A DNA stretch of 24,117 bases from the NCBI GenBank assembly GCA_031258625.1, contig JAIRMO010000006.1, positions 1-24,117 on the forward strand, in the 5' to 3' direction. The stretch is from Spirochaetaceae bacterium (GTDB lineage Bacteria > Spirochaetota > Spirochaetia > Treponematales > Breznakiellaceae). The notes beneath the pieces were generated by a model. It was given only the letters and a program-made list of their open reading frames with translations. It was not told where the DNA came from and did not search any database. Positions 8,160-16,538 of the stretch are shown here, piece by piece. Within the stretch, counting starts at the first letter, position 1. Every line of letters starts with the position of its first letter. A program made the translations under genes and the position numbers.

Positions 8160-8585
8160 ATGCTGAGTCCAAAACGTGTAAAACACCGCAAAGTGCAGCG
8201 GGGTAATATGCCGGGAAACGCCACCCGGGGGAATACCGTGGTTTTTGGGGATTATGCCCTGGTTGCCATGGACAGGATGTGGATTACCAACCGGCAAATT
8301 GAGGCCGCCCGTATCGCCCTAAACCGGCATATCAAGCGGGGCGGCAAGGTATGGATCCGGATTTTCCCGGACAAGCCCTATTCCAAAAAACCCGCGGAAA
8401 CCCGCATGGGTAAGGGGAAGGGGGCGCCTGAGTATTGGGTTGCCGTGGTTAAGCCGGGAACGGTGATGTTTGAGCTTGGGGGCATTGATAAGGTCATTGC
8501 GGAAGAGGCGATGATCCTGGCGGGGGCTAAACTCCCGATCAAAACCAAGTTTGTGGCCCGTTCCGATTTTGAGCTTGGGGTATAA
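8160..8585 (+). CDS. rplP: 50S ribosomal protein L16
   Basis: L16 helps organise the A-site side of the peptidyl transferase centre and the binding of aminoacyl-tRNA. The 141-aa length is near the usual 136 to 145. Family signatures are [15 protein letters not shown] and [18 protein letters not shown], the second containing the arginine that is hydroxylated in E. coli. It begins [15 protein letters not shown], as expected. GAGGAG, which overlaps the end of rpsC, gives the start. A 42-base spacer leads to rpmC. Confidence 0.97.
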   Translation: MLSPKRVKHRKVQRGNMPGNATRGNTVVFGDYALVAMDRMWITNRQIEAARIALNRHIKRGGKVWIRIFPDKPYSKKPAETRMGKGKGAPEYWVAVVKPGTVMFELGGIDKVIAEEAMILAGAKLPIKTKFVARSDFELGV

Positions 8586-8627
8586 ACGTGTTTTTTCGGG
8601 TTTTTATGTTGAATAAAGGAATTGATT

Positions 8628-8825
8628 ATGAAAAATTCGTTTAAGAACCTCTCCCTGGCGGAACTTAAGGCCAAGCGGGATGAGCTTAACAAGAAGTATA
8701 TGGAACTTCGTTTCCAGATCGTGATCGGTCATGTGGACAATCCGCTTCAGAAGCGGGTTATGCGCCGGCAGATAGCCCGTCTTAACGGCATGATCCGGCA
8801 GCAAGAACCGGGTTTGCAGGGGTAA
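8628..8825 (+). CDS. rpmC: 50S ribosomal protein L29
   Basis: L29 is a small helical hairpin near the tunnel exit beside L23. The ATG at 8628 gives 65 aa. A TTG six bases upstream is also open, but it would sit almost on top of the AAAGGA at 8615-8620, so the ATG is preferred. The pattern [11 protein letters not shown] and the C-terminal RRQIARL are typical of the family. It lies in its usual order before rpsQ. Confidence 0.94.
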   Translation: MKNSFKNLSLAELKAKRDELNKKYMELRFQIVIGHVDNPLQKRVMRRQIARLNGMIRQQEPGLQG

Positions 8826-8870
8826 TGCGGGTTTTTGAAAGGCATTTCCGGAAACTTGTTTAAGGAGAAA

Positions 8871-9146
8871 ATGGTGGAAGATCAGGTCGTCAAAGTTAAA
8901 AGCGGCAAAAAAGAATTCGTGGGGATTGTAAAGAGTGATAAAATGAATAAAACCATCGTGGTTGCCGTGGAAACCACCGCCTTACATCCCCTCTATAAGA
9001 AATATGTTAAGCGGATTAAAAAAGTAAAGGCTCATGATGAAGCCAACGAGGCAAAGGTGGGGGACCGGGTTAGGGTTATGGAATGTCGTCCTATCAGCAA
9101 GGAAAAATGCTGGAAACTTACGGCAATTGTCGAACGCGCCAAATAA
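8871..9146 (+). CDS. rpsQ: 30S ribosomal protein S17
   Basis: S17 is an early-binding OB-fold protein of the small subunit body. From ATG 8871 it has 91 aa (E. coli 84). The core [17 protein letters not shown], then [19 protein letters not shown] and [18 protein letters not shown], is textbook S17. AAGGAG at 8862-8867 is only three bases from the ATG, so the GTG at 8874 is a possible alternative with better spacing. An upstream TTG frame extension from 8835 lacks family similarity. Confidence 0.95.
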   Translation: MVEDQVVKVKSGKKEFVGIVKSDKMNKTIVVAVETTALHPLYKKYVKRIKKVKAHDEANEAKVGDRVRVMECRPISKEKCWKLTAIVERAK

Positions 9147-9160
9147 GGGGATCGAAGAAA

Positions 9161-9529
9161 ATGATTCAAGTGGAAACATTCCTGAATGTGGCCGACAATT
9201 CAGGGGCCAAGATAGTACAGTGCATCAAAGTTCTTGGGGGCTCCAAACGTAAGTATGCGAGTATCGGCGATATTATTGTGGTGGCGGTCAAGGATGCCTT
9301 GCCGACTTCGACCATCAAAAAAGGTTCCGTGGAAAAAGCGGTGGTGGTTCGGACCCATAAGGAATACCGGCGCCCCGACGGCACCTACATCCGTTTTGAC
9401 GATAATGCCTGTGTCATTATCGACGGGAGTATGAACCCCAAGGGAAAACGGATCTTTGGACCCGTGGCCAGGGAATTGCGGGAAAAGGATTTTATGAAAA
9501 TCGTTTCCCTTGCCCCTGAGGTGTTATAA
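9161..9529 (+). CDS. rplN: 50S ribosomal protein L14
   Basis: L14 forms part of an intersubunit bridge with 16S rRNA and is the docking site of the silencing factor RsfS. From ATG 9161 it has 122 aa, the standard length. It begins [17 protein letters not shown], the L14 signature start, and ends [11 protein letters not shown]. The frame is open further upstream inside rpsQ but without L14 similarity. AAGGGG in the rpsQ stop region serves as the ribosome binding site. A 60-base gap with a GC hairpin separates it from rplX. Confidence 0.97.
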   Translation: MIQVETFLNVADNSGAKIVQCIKVLGGSKRKYASIGDIIVVAVKDALPTSTIKKGSVEKAVVVRTHKEYRRPDGTYIRFDDNACVIIDGSMNPKGKRIFGPVARELREKDFMKIVSLAPEVL

Positions 9530-9554
9530 GGGTTTTGTCTTAGAGAACGTTTTG

Positions 9555-9578
9555 GCCGGGGCGGACGGATCGCCCGGC
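9555..9578 (+). repeat. GC hairpin between rplN and rplX
   Basis: Arms 9555-9563 and 9571-9578 pair over eight positions with one bulged G around a seven-base loop. It ends directly before the rplX ribosome binding site AAGGAG (9580-9585), so it could affect initiation at rplX. No T run follows, so it is not a terminator. Confidence 0.4.
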
Positions 9579-9589
9579 GAAGGAGCGGC

Positions 9590-9919
9590 ATGATGGCGGT
9601 GGAAACGCAACATAAATACAAATTAAAAAAAGAAGATACCGTGGAAATCATAACCGGTAAAGACAAGGGAAAACGGGGGCGGATTTTAAAGATCCTCCGT
9701 GATAAGGACCGGGTCGTTGTGGAGGGGGCGAACATCGTCAAGAAGGCGATGAAACGCCGGAGCCAGCAGGATCGGGGCGGTATTGTGGAAATTGAGGCGG
9801 CGATCCACAGTTCCAATGTGATGATCGTCTGTAAAAAATGCGGGCCTACCCGGATAGGGTATAAATTGGACGGAAAAACAAAGACCCGGGTCTGCAGAAA
9901 ATGCGGAGAAGCGTTGTGA
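9590..9919 (+). CDS. rplX: 50S ribosomal protein L24, zinc-ribbon form
   Basis: L24 initiates 50S assembly. The N-terminal KOW motif is [18 protein letters not shown], and the C-terminus carries two CxxC pairs (CKKCGP and CRKCGE), the cysteine-bearing version found in many bacteria and presumably zinc-binding. The length is 109 aa. Two consecutive ATG codons (9590 and 9593) are possible starts; the second has the more usual seven-base spacing from AAGGAG at 9580-9585. Its stop codon overlaps the region providing the rplE ribosome binding site. Confidence 0.96.
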   Translation: MMAVETQHKYKLKKEDTVEIITGKDKGKRGRILKILRDKDRVVVEGANIVKKAMKRRSQQDRGGIVEIEAAIHSSNVMIVCKKCGPTRIGYKLDGKTKTRVCRKCGEAL

Positions 9920-9933
9920 GGAGTGGCGTTGAA

Positions 9934-10485
9934 ATGAAAAACTATGAACCGCGGCTCAAAAAAATATACCGGGAACAGATTGCCCCGGAGTTATTTAAAG
10001 AGTTCGGCTATACGTCAACCATGCAGACGCCGAGGCTGGAGAAGATCGTGGTCAGTATGGGGGTAGGGGAGGCTTTGCAGAACAAAAAGCTTCTTGATGC
10101 GGCAATTGACGATCTTACCCTGATTACCGGCCAGAAGGCGGTTAAAACTAAGGCCCGGAAGAGTATCGCCAATTTTAAGATCCGTACCGGCCAGGAGATC
10201 GGCGCCAAGGTTACCCTGCGGGGGGCGATGATGTACGAATTCCTGGACCGGCTGGTAAATATCGCCCTGCCCCGGGTTAAGGACTTTCGGGGGGTGAATC
10301 AAAACGCCTTTGACGGGCATGGGAACTATTCCATGGGGATCACCGAGCAGATTATTTTCCCCGAAATTGATTTTGATAAAATTGAACGGGTTGCCGGACT
10401 CAATGTCGCTATCGTAACGACGGCACGGACCGACGCGGAGGCTAAGGCCTTCCTCGCCAAGTTCGGTATGCCCTTTAGAAAATAA
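9934..10485 (+). CDS. rplE: 50S ribosomal protein L5
   Basis: L5 is part of the central protuberance and binds 5S rRNA. From ATG 9934 it has 183 aa (E. coli 179). The start [14 protein letters not shown] and the blocks [37 protein letters not shown] (split here from one continuous stretch) and [16 protein letters not shown] are diagnostic. AGGAG at 9919-9923 supports the start; an upstream in-frame ATG at 9901, inside rplX, adds non-family residues. The 90-base gap after it holds two hairpins before rpsN. Confidence 0.96.
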   Translation: MKNYEPRLKKIYREQIAPELFKEFGYTSTMQTPRLEKIVVSMGVGEALQNKKLLDAAIDDLTLITGQKAVKTKARKSIANFKIRTGQEIGAKVTLRGAMMYEFLDRLVNIALPRVKDFRGVNQNAFDGHGNYSMGITEQIIFPEIDFDKIERVAGLNVAIVTTARTDAEAKAFLAKFGMPFRK

Positions 10486-10494
10486 CGAGGTGGT

Positions 10495-10558
10495 TTTCGG
10501 TTCCCGACGGGTTCCGAAATTCCGATTTTAAGGGCCCGTCAGGTCAACCTGATTGGCC
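10495..10558 (+). repeat. Twin hairpins between rplE and rpsN
   Basis: The first hairpin pairs 10495-10500 with 10514-10519, then has a two-by-two internal loop (TT/TT) and an inner CCC/GGG stem. The second pairs GGCC at 10533-10536 with GGCC at 10555-10558, has a two-by-two internal loop, and an inner TCAGG/CCTGA stem with loop TCAA. The rpsN ribosome binding site AAGGAG follows. No T run is seen. Confidence 0.45.
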
Positions 10559-10575
10559 TGGAATAAGGAGTATAC

Positions 10576-10761
10576 ATGGCAAGAAAAGCGATGATCATAA
10601 AGGCGTTACGGACGCCGAAATATAAGACCAGAAAAGTCAACCGCTGCCGGATTTGCGGCCGGGCCAGGGGTTATCTGCGGAAATTTGAGATGTGCCGCCT
10701 TTGCTTCCGTAAACTTGCGAGCGAAGGGCTTATTCCGGGCGTCACTAAATCGAGTTGGTAA
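10576..10761 (+). CDS. rpsN: 30S ribosomal protein S14, zinc-binding (type Z)
   Basis: S14 is a late-assembling head protein next to S3 and S10. This is the short zinc form: 61 aa with Cys24, Cys27, Cys40 and Cys43 in CRICG and CRLCF, against about 101 aa for the cysteine-free type in E. coli. It ends [10 protein letters not shown], the standard ending. TAAGGAG is six bases upstream of a context-typical ATG. In bacteria under zinc shortage such a protein is often swapped for a zinc-free paralogue, but none is in this window. Confidence 0.97.
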   Translation: MARKAMIIKALRTPKYKTRKVNRCRICGRARGYLRKFEMCRLCFRKLASEGLIPGVTKSSW

Positions 10762-10775
10762 GGTAGGAGAAAAGG

Positions 10776-11174
10776 ATGAGCGTATCTGACCCCATTGCGG
10801 ACATGCTGACCAAAATCCGAAATGCCGGGATGGCGAAGCATGAAAAAGTTGATATCCCTACCTCCAAGCTGAAACTTGAGATCGTAAAAATTTTGAAGAT
10901 CGAAGGGTATATCAAAAATTTCAAAAAAGTTAATCAGGATGGAATTAACATCATCCGGGTTTTTATGAAGTACGATGAAGAAACCGGTCCGGTCATTCAC
11001 GGTATTGAAAAAATATCAAAACCGGGACGACGGGTGTATACGGGGTATAAGAAGATGCCGAGGGTGTACAACGGGTACGGTACCCTGATTGTCTCCACCT
11101 CCATCGGCGTTACCACCGGAAGAAAGGCGGCCGAAAAAAAAGTCGGCGGCGAGATTATTTGTACCGTCTGGTAA
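10776..11174 (+). CDS. rpsH: 30S ribosomal protein S8
   Basis: S8 binds the central domain of 16S rRNA, and in E. coli it represses the spc operon by binding the mRNA near rplE. The 132-aa length is standard. The N-terminal [14 protein letters not shown] and the C-terminal signature [20 protein letters not shown] are complete. GTAGGAG precedes the ATG at 10776, 14 bases after rpsN. rplF follows after nine bases. Confidence 0.98.
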   Translation: MSVSDPIADMLTKIRNAGMAKHEKVDIPTSKLKLEIVKILKIEGYIKNFKKVNQDGINIIRVFMKYDEETGPVIHGIEKISKPGRRVYTGYKKMPRVYNGYGTLIVSTSIGVTTGRKAAEKKVGGEIICTVW

Positions 11175-11183
11175 GAGGTTTAT

Positions 11184-11723
11184 ATGTCGCGGATAGGAAA
11201 AATTCCGGTTAAAGTTCCCCAGGGGGTTAAGGTTACCTTTCAGGATGAGGTGATCACCGTGGAAGGTCCCAAGGGGAAATTAACCCAAAGGTATCATCCG
11301 GTTATCAGTTTTACCCCCGAGGGGGAGACCATCCTGGTCTCCCGGGCCAATGAGGAGAAGCAGACCAAAGCCTACCACGGGCTTTACCGGAACTTGCTGA
11401 ACAACATGGTGGTTGGGGTTTCGTCGGGGTTTTCCCGGGCTTTGATTATCACCGGCGTCGGATACCGGGCGGAGGTACAGGGAAACCTCTTGTCCATGAA
11501 CCTGGGGTATTCCAACGATGTATACGTGGGTATCCCCGAGGGTATCTCGGTGGTGTCCGAGCCAAACGGCCGGCTGGTGGTAAGCGGGATCGACAAACAG
11601 CGGGTGGGGGAATTTGCCTCCCAGATCCGGAAACTCCGGGAGCCGGAGCCCTATAAGGGTAAGGGGATCCGGTATGAAGACGAAAAGATTAGAAGAAAAG
11701 TCGGTAAATCCGGCGTTAAATAA
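11184..11723 (+). CDS. rplF: 50S ribosomal protein L6
   Basis: L6 lies near the sarcin-ricin loop and the factor-binding site. The 179-aa length is standard (177 to 180). It begins [15 protein letters not shown] and carries the C-terminal signature [23 protein letters not shown] (about residues 151-173, divided by family into the KGKGIRY core and the RRKVGK end). AGAGGT lies just upstream of the ATG. A 33-base spacer leads to rplR. Confidence 0.98.
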   Translation: MSRIGKIPVKVPQGVKVTFQDEVITVEGPKGKLTQRYHPVISFTPEGETILVSRANEEKQTKAYHGLYRNLLNNMVVGVSSGFSRALIITGVGYRAEVQGNLLSMNLGYSNDVYVGIPEGISVVSEPNGRLVVSGIDKQRVGEFASQIRKLREPEPYKGKGIRYEDEKIRRKVGKSGVK

Positions 11724-11756
11724 ATCGGTCAGGTAATTTTGTCTAAGGAATAGGTT

Positions 11757-12119
11757 ATGTTGCAAAAAATGGTTGAAAAAGACAGAAAACGGCTCAAACG
11801 GAAAACCCATATCCGCAAGACCATTTCCGGTACCCCGGAGCGGCCCCGGATGAGCGTTACCCGGAGCAACCGGGCGTTGTCTATTCAGATTATTGACGAC
11901 ACCAAGGGATATACCCTGGTTTCCGCCTCGACCCTGGAGAAGGAGTTAAAAACGATCAAACGGAACGTGGAAGGGGCGGGGCGGCTCGGGGAACTATTGG
12001 GGAAACGGCTCCTGGAGAAGAATATCACCACGGTGGTTTTCGATAGGAATGGTTATTTATATCACGGCGTGGTAAAAGCCATGGCCGACGGAGCCCGGAA
12101 AGCCGGGATCCGCTTCTAG
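11757..12119 (+). CDS. rplR: 50S ribosomal protein L18
   Basis: L18 binds 5S rRNA and helps load it into the central protuberance with L5. The 120-aa length is typical. The pattern [20 protein letters not shown], then [17 protein letters not shown] and the ending [13 protein letters not shown] is diagnostic. AAGGAA at 11745-11750 lies six bases before the ATG at 11757. rpsE starts eight bases after its stop. Confidence 0.97.
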   Translation: MLQKMVEKDRKRLKRKTHIRKTISGTPERPRMSVTRSNRALSIQIIDDTKGYTLVSASTLEKELKTIKRNVEGAGRLGELLGKRLLEKNITTVVFDRNGYLYHGVVKAMADGARKAGIRF

Positions 12120-12127
12120 GAGGCGGG

Positions 12128-12655
12128 ATGGAATATTCACGGGACAGGGACAGAGATAGGGATAGAAATTCTCAAGAAAAGGAATTTGTCGAAAAGCTGG
12201 TAAAACTCAACCGGACCGCCAAGGTCGTCAAGGGGGGACGCCGGTTTTCCTTTTCCGCCCTGACGGTGGTGGGAGACCGGAAAGGTAACGTGGGGTACGG
12301 GTTCGGAAAGGCCAACGATGTTTCCGAAGCGATCCGTAAAAGTATCGAAAAAGCCAAACGGAATATGGTGCGGCTTCCCATTAAAAACGGAACCATTCCC
12401 CACGAGATTATCGGGCTTTTTAAGTCCTCCGAGGTTCTGTTGAAGCCCGCCTGTTCCGGTACGGGAATCATCGCCGGCGGCCCCATCCGGGCGATCATGG
12501 AAGCCGGCGGGGTTACGGATGTGTTGAGTAAATCCATCGGCGCGAAAAACCAGTACAATGTGGTGAAGGCGACCTTTCAGTGTATCAGCCTGCTGATGGA
12601 TGGGAAAACGGTGGCTAAAAACCGGGGTAAATCCCTTAAAGAGTTATGGGGGTAA
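12128..12655 (+). CDS. rpsE: 30S ribosomal protein S5
   Basis: S5 lies at the mRNA entry and affects decoding accuracy. The 175-aa length is slightly over the 166 aa of E. coli because of an extra N-terminal tail with a run of Arg-Asp dipeptides (residues 5-13). The double-stranded RNA-binding-like N-terminal fold has [15 protein letters not shown] and [14 protein letters not shown], and the C-terminal half has [28 protein letters not shown] overlaps the end of rplR. rpmD follows after five bases. Confidence 0.97.
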   Translation: MEYSRDRDRDRDRNSQEKEFVEKLVKLNRTAKVVKGGRRFSFSALTVVGDRKGNVGYGFGKANDVSEAIRKSIEKAKRNMVRLPIKNGTIPHEIIGLFKSSEVLLKPACSGTGIIAGGPIRAIMEAGGVTDVLSKSIGAKNQYNVVKATFQCISLLMDGKTVAKNRGKSLKELWG

Positions 12656-12660
12656 GGAAG

Positions 12661-12846
12661 ATGGCGCAGAAAATCCGAATCCGCCTGGTCCGCAGTACCA
12701 TCGGGGTCTTACCCAAACACCGCGCCACGGTCCGGTCTTTGGGGTTGCGGAAGATAGGCTCCGTCAAAGAACAGGAGGCGAGCCCCGCTATTTTGGGAAT
12801 GGTCAAGCTGGTTTCCCACCTGGTTGCGGTGGAGGAGATTAAATAA
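12661..12846 (+). CDS. rpmD: 50S ribosomal protein L30
   Basis: L30 is a small 50S protein absent from some bacteria. From ATG 12661 it is 61 aa. KIRIRLVRSTIG, then RATVRSLGLRKI and the ending VSHLVAVEEI are the family pattern. TAAGGAAG, in the rpsE stop region, supports this start over the in-frame ATG at 12646. Its stop codon TAA shares its last base with the rplO start (TAATG). Confidence 0.96.
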   Translation: MAQKIRIRLVRSTIGVLPKHRATVRSLGLRKIGSVKEQEASPAILGMVKLVSHLVAVEEIK

Positions 12847-13331
12847 TGGCTGAGTTCGATTTACATGCCCCCGAGGGGGCCAATACACGGAAGCGTATCA
12901 TCGGCCGGGGACAGGGTTCAGGACGGGGTACCACCGCGGGAAAGGGAAACAAGGGCCAAAAGGCCCGGTCGGGGGGTAAAACCTACGTTGGTTTTGAGGG
13001 GGGGCAGATGCCCCTGTACCGGCGTTTGGCCCAGCGGGGCTTTTCCAATTATCCCTTCAAGAAGGTCTATCAGGTGATAAACCTGGGGGAGATAGAGAAA
13101 CGTTTTGCCGATGGGGAAACCGTAAACGCCGCTTCCCTGATTCGGAAGGGGCTGGTTAAAGACGCCGTACCGGTAAAGATCCTGGGGGACGGGGAATTCA
13201 CCAAAAAGCTCGTTTTTGGGATTGAGGCCATATCGGCTTCCGCCAAAGAGAAGATAACCAAAGCCGGGGGTTCCATAAAGGGCGGTTCGGCGAACCCGCC
13301 GAAAGGACAGGGCGCTGCCGCCGATGGTTAA
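12846..13331 (+). CDS. rplO: 50S ribosomal protein L15
   Basis: L15 is a late assembly protein with a long unstructured arm reaching into the 50S core. The 161-aa length is somewhat over the usual 144 to 150. The arm has RIIGRGQGSGRGTTAGKG and GGQMPLYRRLAQRGFSN, and the C-terminal signature is KILGDGEFTKKLVF. The tail has extra Gly/Ser/Ala-rich residues after AGGS. GGAGG lies upstream inside rpmD, and the start overlaps the rpmD stop by one base, which suggests coupling. secY follows after 23 bases. Confidence 0.97.
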   Translation: MAEFDLHAPEGANTRKRIIGRGQGSGRGTTAGKGNKGQKARSGGKTYVGFEGGQMPLYRRLAQRGFSNYPFKKVYQVINLGEIEKRFADGETVNAASLIRKGLVKDAVPVKILGDGEFTKKLVFGIEAISASAKEKITKAGGSIKGGSANPPKGQGAAADG

Positions 13332-13354
13332 TCCGGTAATAGAGGAAAGGTAAC

Positions 13355-14686
13355 ATGGCAAGTAATCCATTGGTCGATAGCTTCAGAGTAAAAGAACTAC
13401 GGGAACGGATATTGTTTACCGCCCTGATGTTAATAGTTTTTCGTTTAGGGGCGGTACTCCCCATACCGGGGATCAATGTCCGGGAGCTTAACACCTATTT
13501 TCTTTCCCAGCAGAATTCCGGAAACGCCATTGTGGATTATCTGGATTTTTTTGCCGGGGGGGCCTTCTCGAATTTCTCGGTCTTTATGTTGGGGATCATG
13601 CCCTATATCTCCATGTCGATCATCATGCAGCTTTTGCTTATCGTTTTTCCCAGTTTAAAAAAGATCTCCGAGGAGGAGGGGGGTAAAAAGAAAATCCAGA
13701 GTTATCAGCGGATAGGGACCGTAGTGGTTTGCATTATCCAGTCCTTCGCGGTAACCCAATACGCCCAAAGCATTTCCCGGAGCGTGGAAAATCTTTTGAG
13801 TATGCGGATAGTCCCCTTTACCCTGATCGCCATATTGACCGTTACCACCGGGACCATGTTCCTCATGTGGATAGGGGAGCAGATCACCAAACGGGGGATT
13901 GGCAACGGGATTTCCCTTCTGATCTTTGCCGGGATTGTGGCGCGCCTTCCCCAGGCCCTGTGGGAACTCGTGGGCCGGGTGCGGAACGATCAGCTCAACC
14001 CGGTTTTTGTGATCGTGGTTTTTGTGATGTTTGTGGCGGTGGTTGCCCTGGTGGTGTTTGAACAGCAGGGGCAGCGGAAGATCCCCGTCCATTACGCGAA
14101 ACGGGTGGTGGGCCGCCGGATGTACAGCGGGCAGAATACCTATATTCCCTTTAAAATCAACCCCTCCGGGGTCATTCCGGTGATCTTTGCCTCGTCGATC
14201 CTCACCTTTCCCCTGCAGATAGCCTCTACCATCGGGGGGAACGTGGCGTGGCTGGCGGCGATTTCCCGGGCCCTGAACCCCCAGGGACTCCTGTATACGG
14301 TGTTGTATGTCCTGCTCATTATCTTTTTTGCCTATTTTTATACCCAGGTGAGCCTGAACCCCATAGAAATTGCCAAAAACATCCGGGAAAACGGCGGTTC
14401 CATCCCGGGGATCAGGACCGAACGGATTGAGGAGTACCTTACCAGGATATTAAACCGGATCGTATTACCCGGGTCCCTCTATTTGGCGGTGATCGCGGTG
14501 CTTCCCACGATTATTCAGCGTTTGTTTAACTTTCCCTCGTCAATCTCATACCTCATGGGGGGGACTTCCCTCTTGATCCTGGTGGGGGTAGACCTGGATA
14601 CCATGAGCCAGGTGGAGGCCCTTTTGAAGATGCACTACCACGAGGGCTTGACCAAGCGGGGGCGTCTGCGGGGCCGGAACCTGTAG
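13355..14686 (+). CDS. secY: Protein translocase subunit SecY
   Basis: SecY forms the protein-conducting channel in the inner membrane together with SecE and SecG. The 443-aa length matches E. coli. Ten hydrophobic segments can be picked out, beginning around residues 20-38. The signature stretches include GAVLPIPGI (32-40), the plug-side FAGGAFSN, and SGQNTYIPFKINPSGVIPVIFA in the fifth-seventh TM region (the TYIPFKIN part is highly conserved). The C-terminal GGTSLLILVGVDLDTM and the basic end RGRLRGRNL fit the family. AGAGGAAAGG precedes the ATG. A 277-base gap with a possible promoter follows. Confidence 0.98.
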   Translation: MASNPLVDSFRVKELRERILFTALMLIVFRLGAVLPIPGINVRELNTYFLSQQNSGNAIVDYLDFFAGGAFSNFSVFMLGIMPYISMSIIMQLLLIVFPSLKKISEEEGGKKKIQSYQRIGTVVVCIIQSFAVTQYAQSISRSVENLLSMRIVPFTLIAILTVTTGTMFLMWIGEQITKRGIGNGISLLIFAGIVARLPQALWELVGRVRNDQLNPVFVIVVFVMFVAVVALVVFEQQGQRKIPVHYAKRVVGRRMYSGQNTYIPFKINPSGVIPVIFASSILTFPLQIASTIGGNVAWLAAISRALNPQGLLYTVLYVLLIIFFAYFYTQVSLNPIEIAKNIRENGGSIPGIRTERIEEYLTRILNRIVLPGSLYLAVIAVLPTIIQRLFNFPSSISYLMGGTSLLILVGVDLDTMSQVEALLKMHYHEGLTKRGRLRGRNL

Positions 14687-14709
14687 TGTTGGGTGGCCGT
14701 TTGCCCCCC

Positions 14710-14738
14710 TTGGCGAATTGGTTGAAATTCGCTTTAAT
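14710..14738 (+). promoter_or_regulatory. Candidate promoter for rpmJ-rpsM-rpsK-rpsD-rpoA-rplQ
   Basis: TTGGCG at 14710-14715 and TTTAAT at 14733-14738 have a 17-base spacer (four and five matches to the sigma-70 consensus). It lies 24 bases after the secY stop in a 277-base gap, which is where an alpha-operon promoter would be expected. Transcription would start around 14745, giving a leader of about 220 bases with three hairpins. Confidence 0.4.
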
Positions 14739-14784
14739 AGGAAGTCAAGTTCCGGACAAGATCCCGGGGGATAAAAATTGTGGG

Positions 14785-14895
14785 GCCGGTTGTAATCCGG
14801 TTGGGTTTGTAACCGGCTTGAGGAACGAAAGCGGCCTTAATTCCGCTTTCCCGCTTGAATTTAAGGGGGCCGTTTCAAGATATGATATTTTGAAA
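14785..14895 (+). repeat. Three tandem hairpins in the secY-rpmJ gap
   Basis: The arms are GCCGGTT/AACCGGC at 14785-14791/14811-14817 (19-base loop), GAAAGCGG/CCGCTTTC at 14827-14834/14843-14850 (eight-base loop), and TTTCAAGATAT/ATATTTTGAAA at 14873-14883/14885-14895 (nearly perfect palindrome with one G-T pair). None is followed by an uninterrupted T run. No gene is recognisable in 14687-14963. Confidence 0.55.
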
Positions 14896-14963
14896 GGGTT
14901 TTAATTGAACAAAAACGGGTAATTTTTGCCTGTTTGAGTGATAATATAAGGGAGAAGGATGGG

Positions 14964-15077
14964 ATGAAGGTCCGGACAAGTGTTAAACCGATTTGTGATA
15001 AATGCAAGGTGATTAAACGGAACGGGATTATCCGTATTGTTTGTCAGAATCCTAAACACAAACAGAAACAAGGTTAG
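14964..15077 (+). CDS. rpmJ: 50S ribosomal protein L36, zinc-binding form
   Basis: L36 is the smallest 50S protein and stabilises 23S rRNA near helix 97 and the L6 region. This gene is 37 codons, [16 protein letters not shown] at the start, with Cys11, Cys14, Cys27 and His32 forming the zinc site. The tail KQKQG replaces the usual QG ending. The ribosome binding site is GGGAGAAGG at 14950-14958. It sits directly before rpsM, as is usual at the start of the alpha operon; infA, which often precedes it, is not present. Confidence 0.96.
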   Translation: MKVRTSVKPICDKCKVIKRNGIIRIVCQNPKHKQKQG

Positions 15078-15085
15078 GAGTTGCC

Positions 15086-15451
15086 ATGGCACGTCTAGCG
15101 GGGGTTGATCTCCCTAACAAACACGTAAATATCGCCTTGACGTATATTTTTGGGATTGGACGGTCCTGTGCCAATGAGATTTGCACAAAAACCAAGATCG
15201 ATCCCCAACGGCTTATCAACGATCTATCCCCGGAGGAATTAAACGAACTCCGGCAGCTCCTTGAAAGCGATTATAAGGTGGAGGGGCGTCTCCGTACCGA
15301 GATAGCCCTGAATATCAAACGGCTTATGGATATCGGTTGTTACCGGGGGTTGCGGCACCGTAAAGGGCTGCCCCTCCGGGGACAAAGGACCCGAACCAAC
15401 GCGCGGACCCGGAAGGGGAAGAAAAAGACTGTTGCCGGTAAGAAGAAATAG
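15086..15451 (+). CDS. rpsM: 30S ribosomal protein S13
   Basis: S13 contacts the P-site tRNA and the 50S bridge B1. The 121-aa length is normal. It begins [20 protein letters not shown] with IFGIG following, and ends with the signature [19 protein letters not shown] and a lysine-rich tail. TAGGAG, overlapping the rpmJ stop, precedes the ATG after six bases. A 41-base gap with a CG-rich inverted repeat leads to rpsK. Confidence 0.98.
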   Translation: MARLAGVDLPNKHVNIALTYIFGIGRSCANEICTKTKIDPQRLINDLSPEELNELRQLLESDYKVEGRLRTEIALNIKRLMDIGCYRGLRHRKGLPLRGQRTRTNARTRKGKKKTVAGKKK

Positions 15452-15456
15452 CCTTT

Positions 15457-15473
15457 CAACCCCCCGGGGGTTG
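15457..15473 (+). repeat. Hairpin between rpsM and rpsK
   Basis: CAACCC at 15457-15462 pairs with GGGTTG at 15468-15473 around CCCGG, and TTT on the left can extend to AAA on the right past one bulge. It is followed by A, not T, on the + strand, so it is not a forward terminator. It lies just before the rpsK ribosome binding site CGGAGG. Confidence 0.4.
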
Positions 15474-15492
15474 GAAAAAATCGGAGGATAGG

Positions 15493-15876
15493 GTGGCTGC
15501 TAATACAAAGAAGCGGAAAGAAAAAAAATCCGTCTATGAGGGGAACGTATATATCCAAGCTACGTTCAATAATACCATTGTAACCATCACGGATCTGATG
15601 GGAAACGCTATTTCATGGGCAAGTTCCGGGGGTTTACAGTTTAAGGGCGCTAAAAAGTCCACCCCCTTCGCTGCCCAAACCGTTACCGAAACCGCGGCTC
15701 AGAAGGCCCTGCAGGTGGGGTTGCGGGAAGTACATGTGTATGTCAAAGGACCGGGTATAGGCCGGGAATCGGCGATCCGTCAACTGGGCGCCTTGGGAAT
15801 CAAGGTAAAATCGATCAACGACGTTACCCCTATTCCCCATAACGGCTGCCGGCCGCGGAAAACCAGACGGATCTAA
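15493..15876 (+). CDS. rpsK: 30S ribosomal protein S11
   Basis: S11 lies on the platform of the small subunit, at the mRNA exit near the Shine-Dalgarno duplex. A GTG start at 15493 behind CGGAGGATAG gives 127 aa (E. coli 129). The pattern [16 protein letters not shown] is recognisable here as [16 protein letters not shown], followed by [22 protein letters not shown] and the C-terminal signature [11 protein letters not shown] with the ending KTRRI. rpsD starts 17 bases later. Confidence 0.98.
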   Translation: MAANTKKRKEKKSVYEGNVYIQATFNNTIVTITDLMGNAISWASSGGLQFKGAKKSTPFAAQTVTETAAQKALQVGLREVHVYVKGPGIGRESAIRQLGALGIKVKSINDVTPIPHNGCRPRKTRRI

Positions 15877-15893
15877 GAGGGGGGTAAGAATAT

Positions 15894-16529
15894 ATGGCAA
15901 GATATACCGGACCGGTTTGCCGATTGTGCCGGGCGGAACAGAAAAAATTGATGCTGAAAGGGGATCGGTGCAAAAGTGATAAGTGCCCCATTAACAAAAA
16001 GCGGCCCGCGCCCGGGAAAGATCCCAAAGCGAGGCCGGGGAAACGGTCCGATTATGGACTTCAGCTTCGGGAAAAGCAGAAACTGAAACGTATCTACGGA
16101 ATGCAGGAAAAGCAGTTCGGTCTTTTTTTTGACCGGGCCCTGCGGATGTCCGGCATTACCGGTGAGAATTTGTTTGTATTATTGGAACGCAGGCTCGATA
16201 ATGTAGTATATAGGCTTCGTTTTGCGGCGAGCCGAAGTCAGGCCCGGCAAATTGTACTCCATGGCCATATAAGGGTGAATGGTAGGGGCGTTAATGTACC
16301 GTCCTATTTGGTACGGCCCGATGACGTTATTGAAGTTAAAGAGCCCAGCAAGAATTTGGTGGTTGTGAAGGAGGCTCTGAAGGAATTCGGCAAGTCCGGG
16401 ATTATGCCCTGGCTGCAGCTCGATCCTGACGGGATGAAAGGGAAATTTCTTGCCGCTCCGCGGCGTAGCGATATAACTGACCTTGCAGACATCAAAGAAC
16501 AGATGATTGTCGAACTATATTCGAAATAA
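15894..16529 (+). CDS. rpsD: 30S ribosomal protein S4, cysteine (zinc) form
   Basis: S4 is a primary 16S binder, and in E. coli it represses the alpha operon. The 211-aa length is typical. The N-terminus holds Cys9, Cys12, Cys26 and Cys31, the zinc-binding version. The S4 RNA-binding domain is clear: RLDNVVYRLRFAASRSQARQ (residues about 100-119, split here by family into LDNVVYR and SRSQARQ), then HGHIRVNG. The ATG follows a GGGG-rich ribosome binding site. rpoA starts nine bases after its stop, as in the alpha operon. Confidence 0.98.
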   Translation: MARYTGPVCRLCRAEQKKLMLKGDRCKSDKCPINKKRPAPGKDPKARPGKRSDYGLQLREKQKLKRIYGMQEKQFGLFFDRALRMSGITGENLFVLLERRLDNVVYRLRFAASRSQARQIVLHGHIRVNGRGVNVPSYLVRPDDVIEVKEPSKNLVVVKEALKEFGKSGIMPWLQLDPDGMKGKFLAAPRRSDITDLADIKEQMIVELYSK

Positions 16530-16538
16530 GGAGTCTCC

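Noticed and set aside
15457..15480. Terminator between rpsM and rpsK
   Set aside because: The hairpin is followed by A residues on the + strand rather than T, and the rpsK ribosome binding site follows at once.
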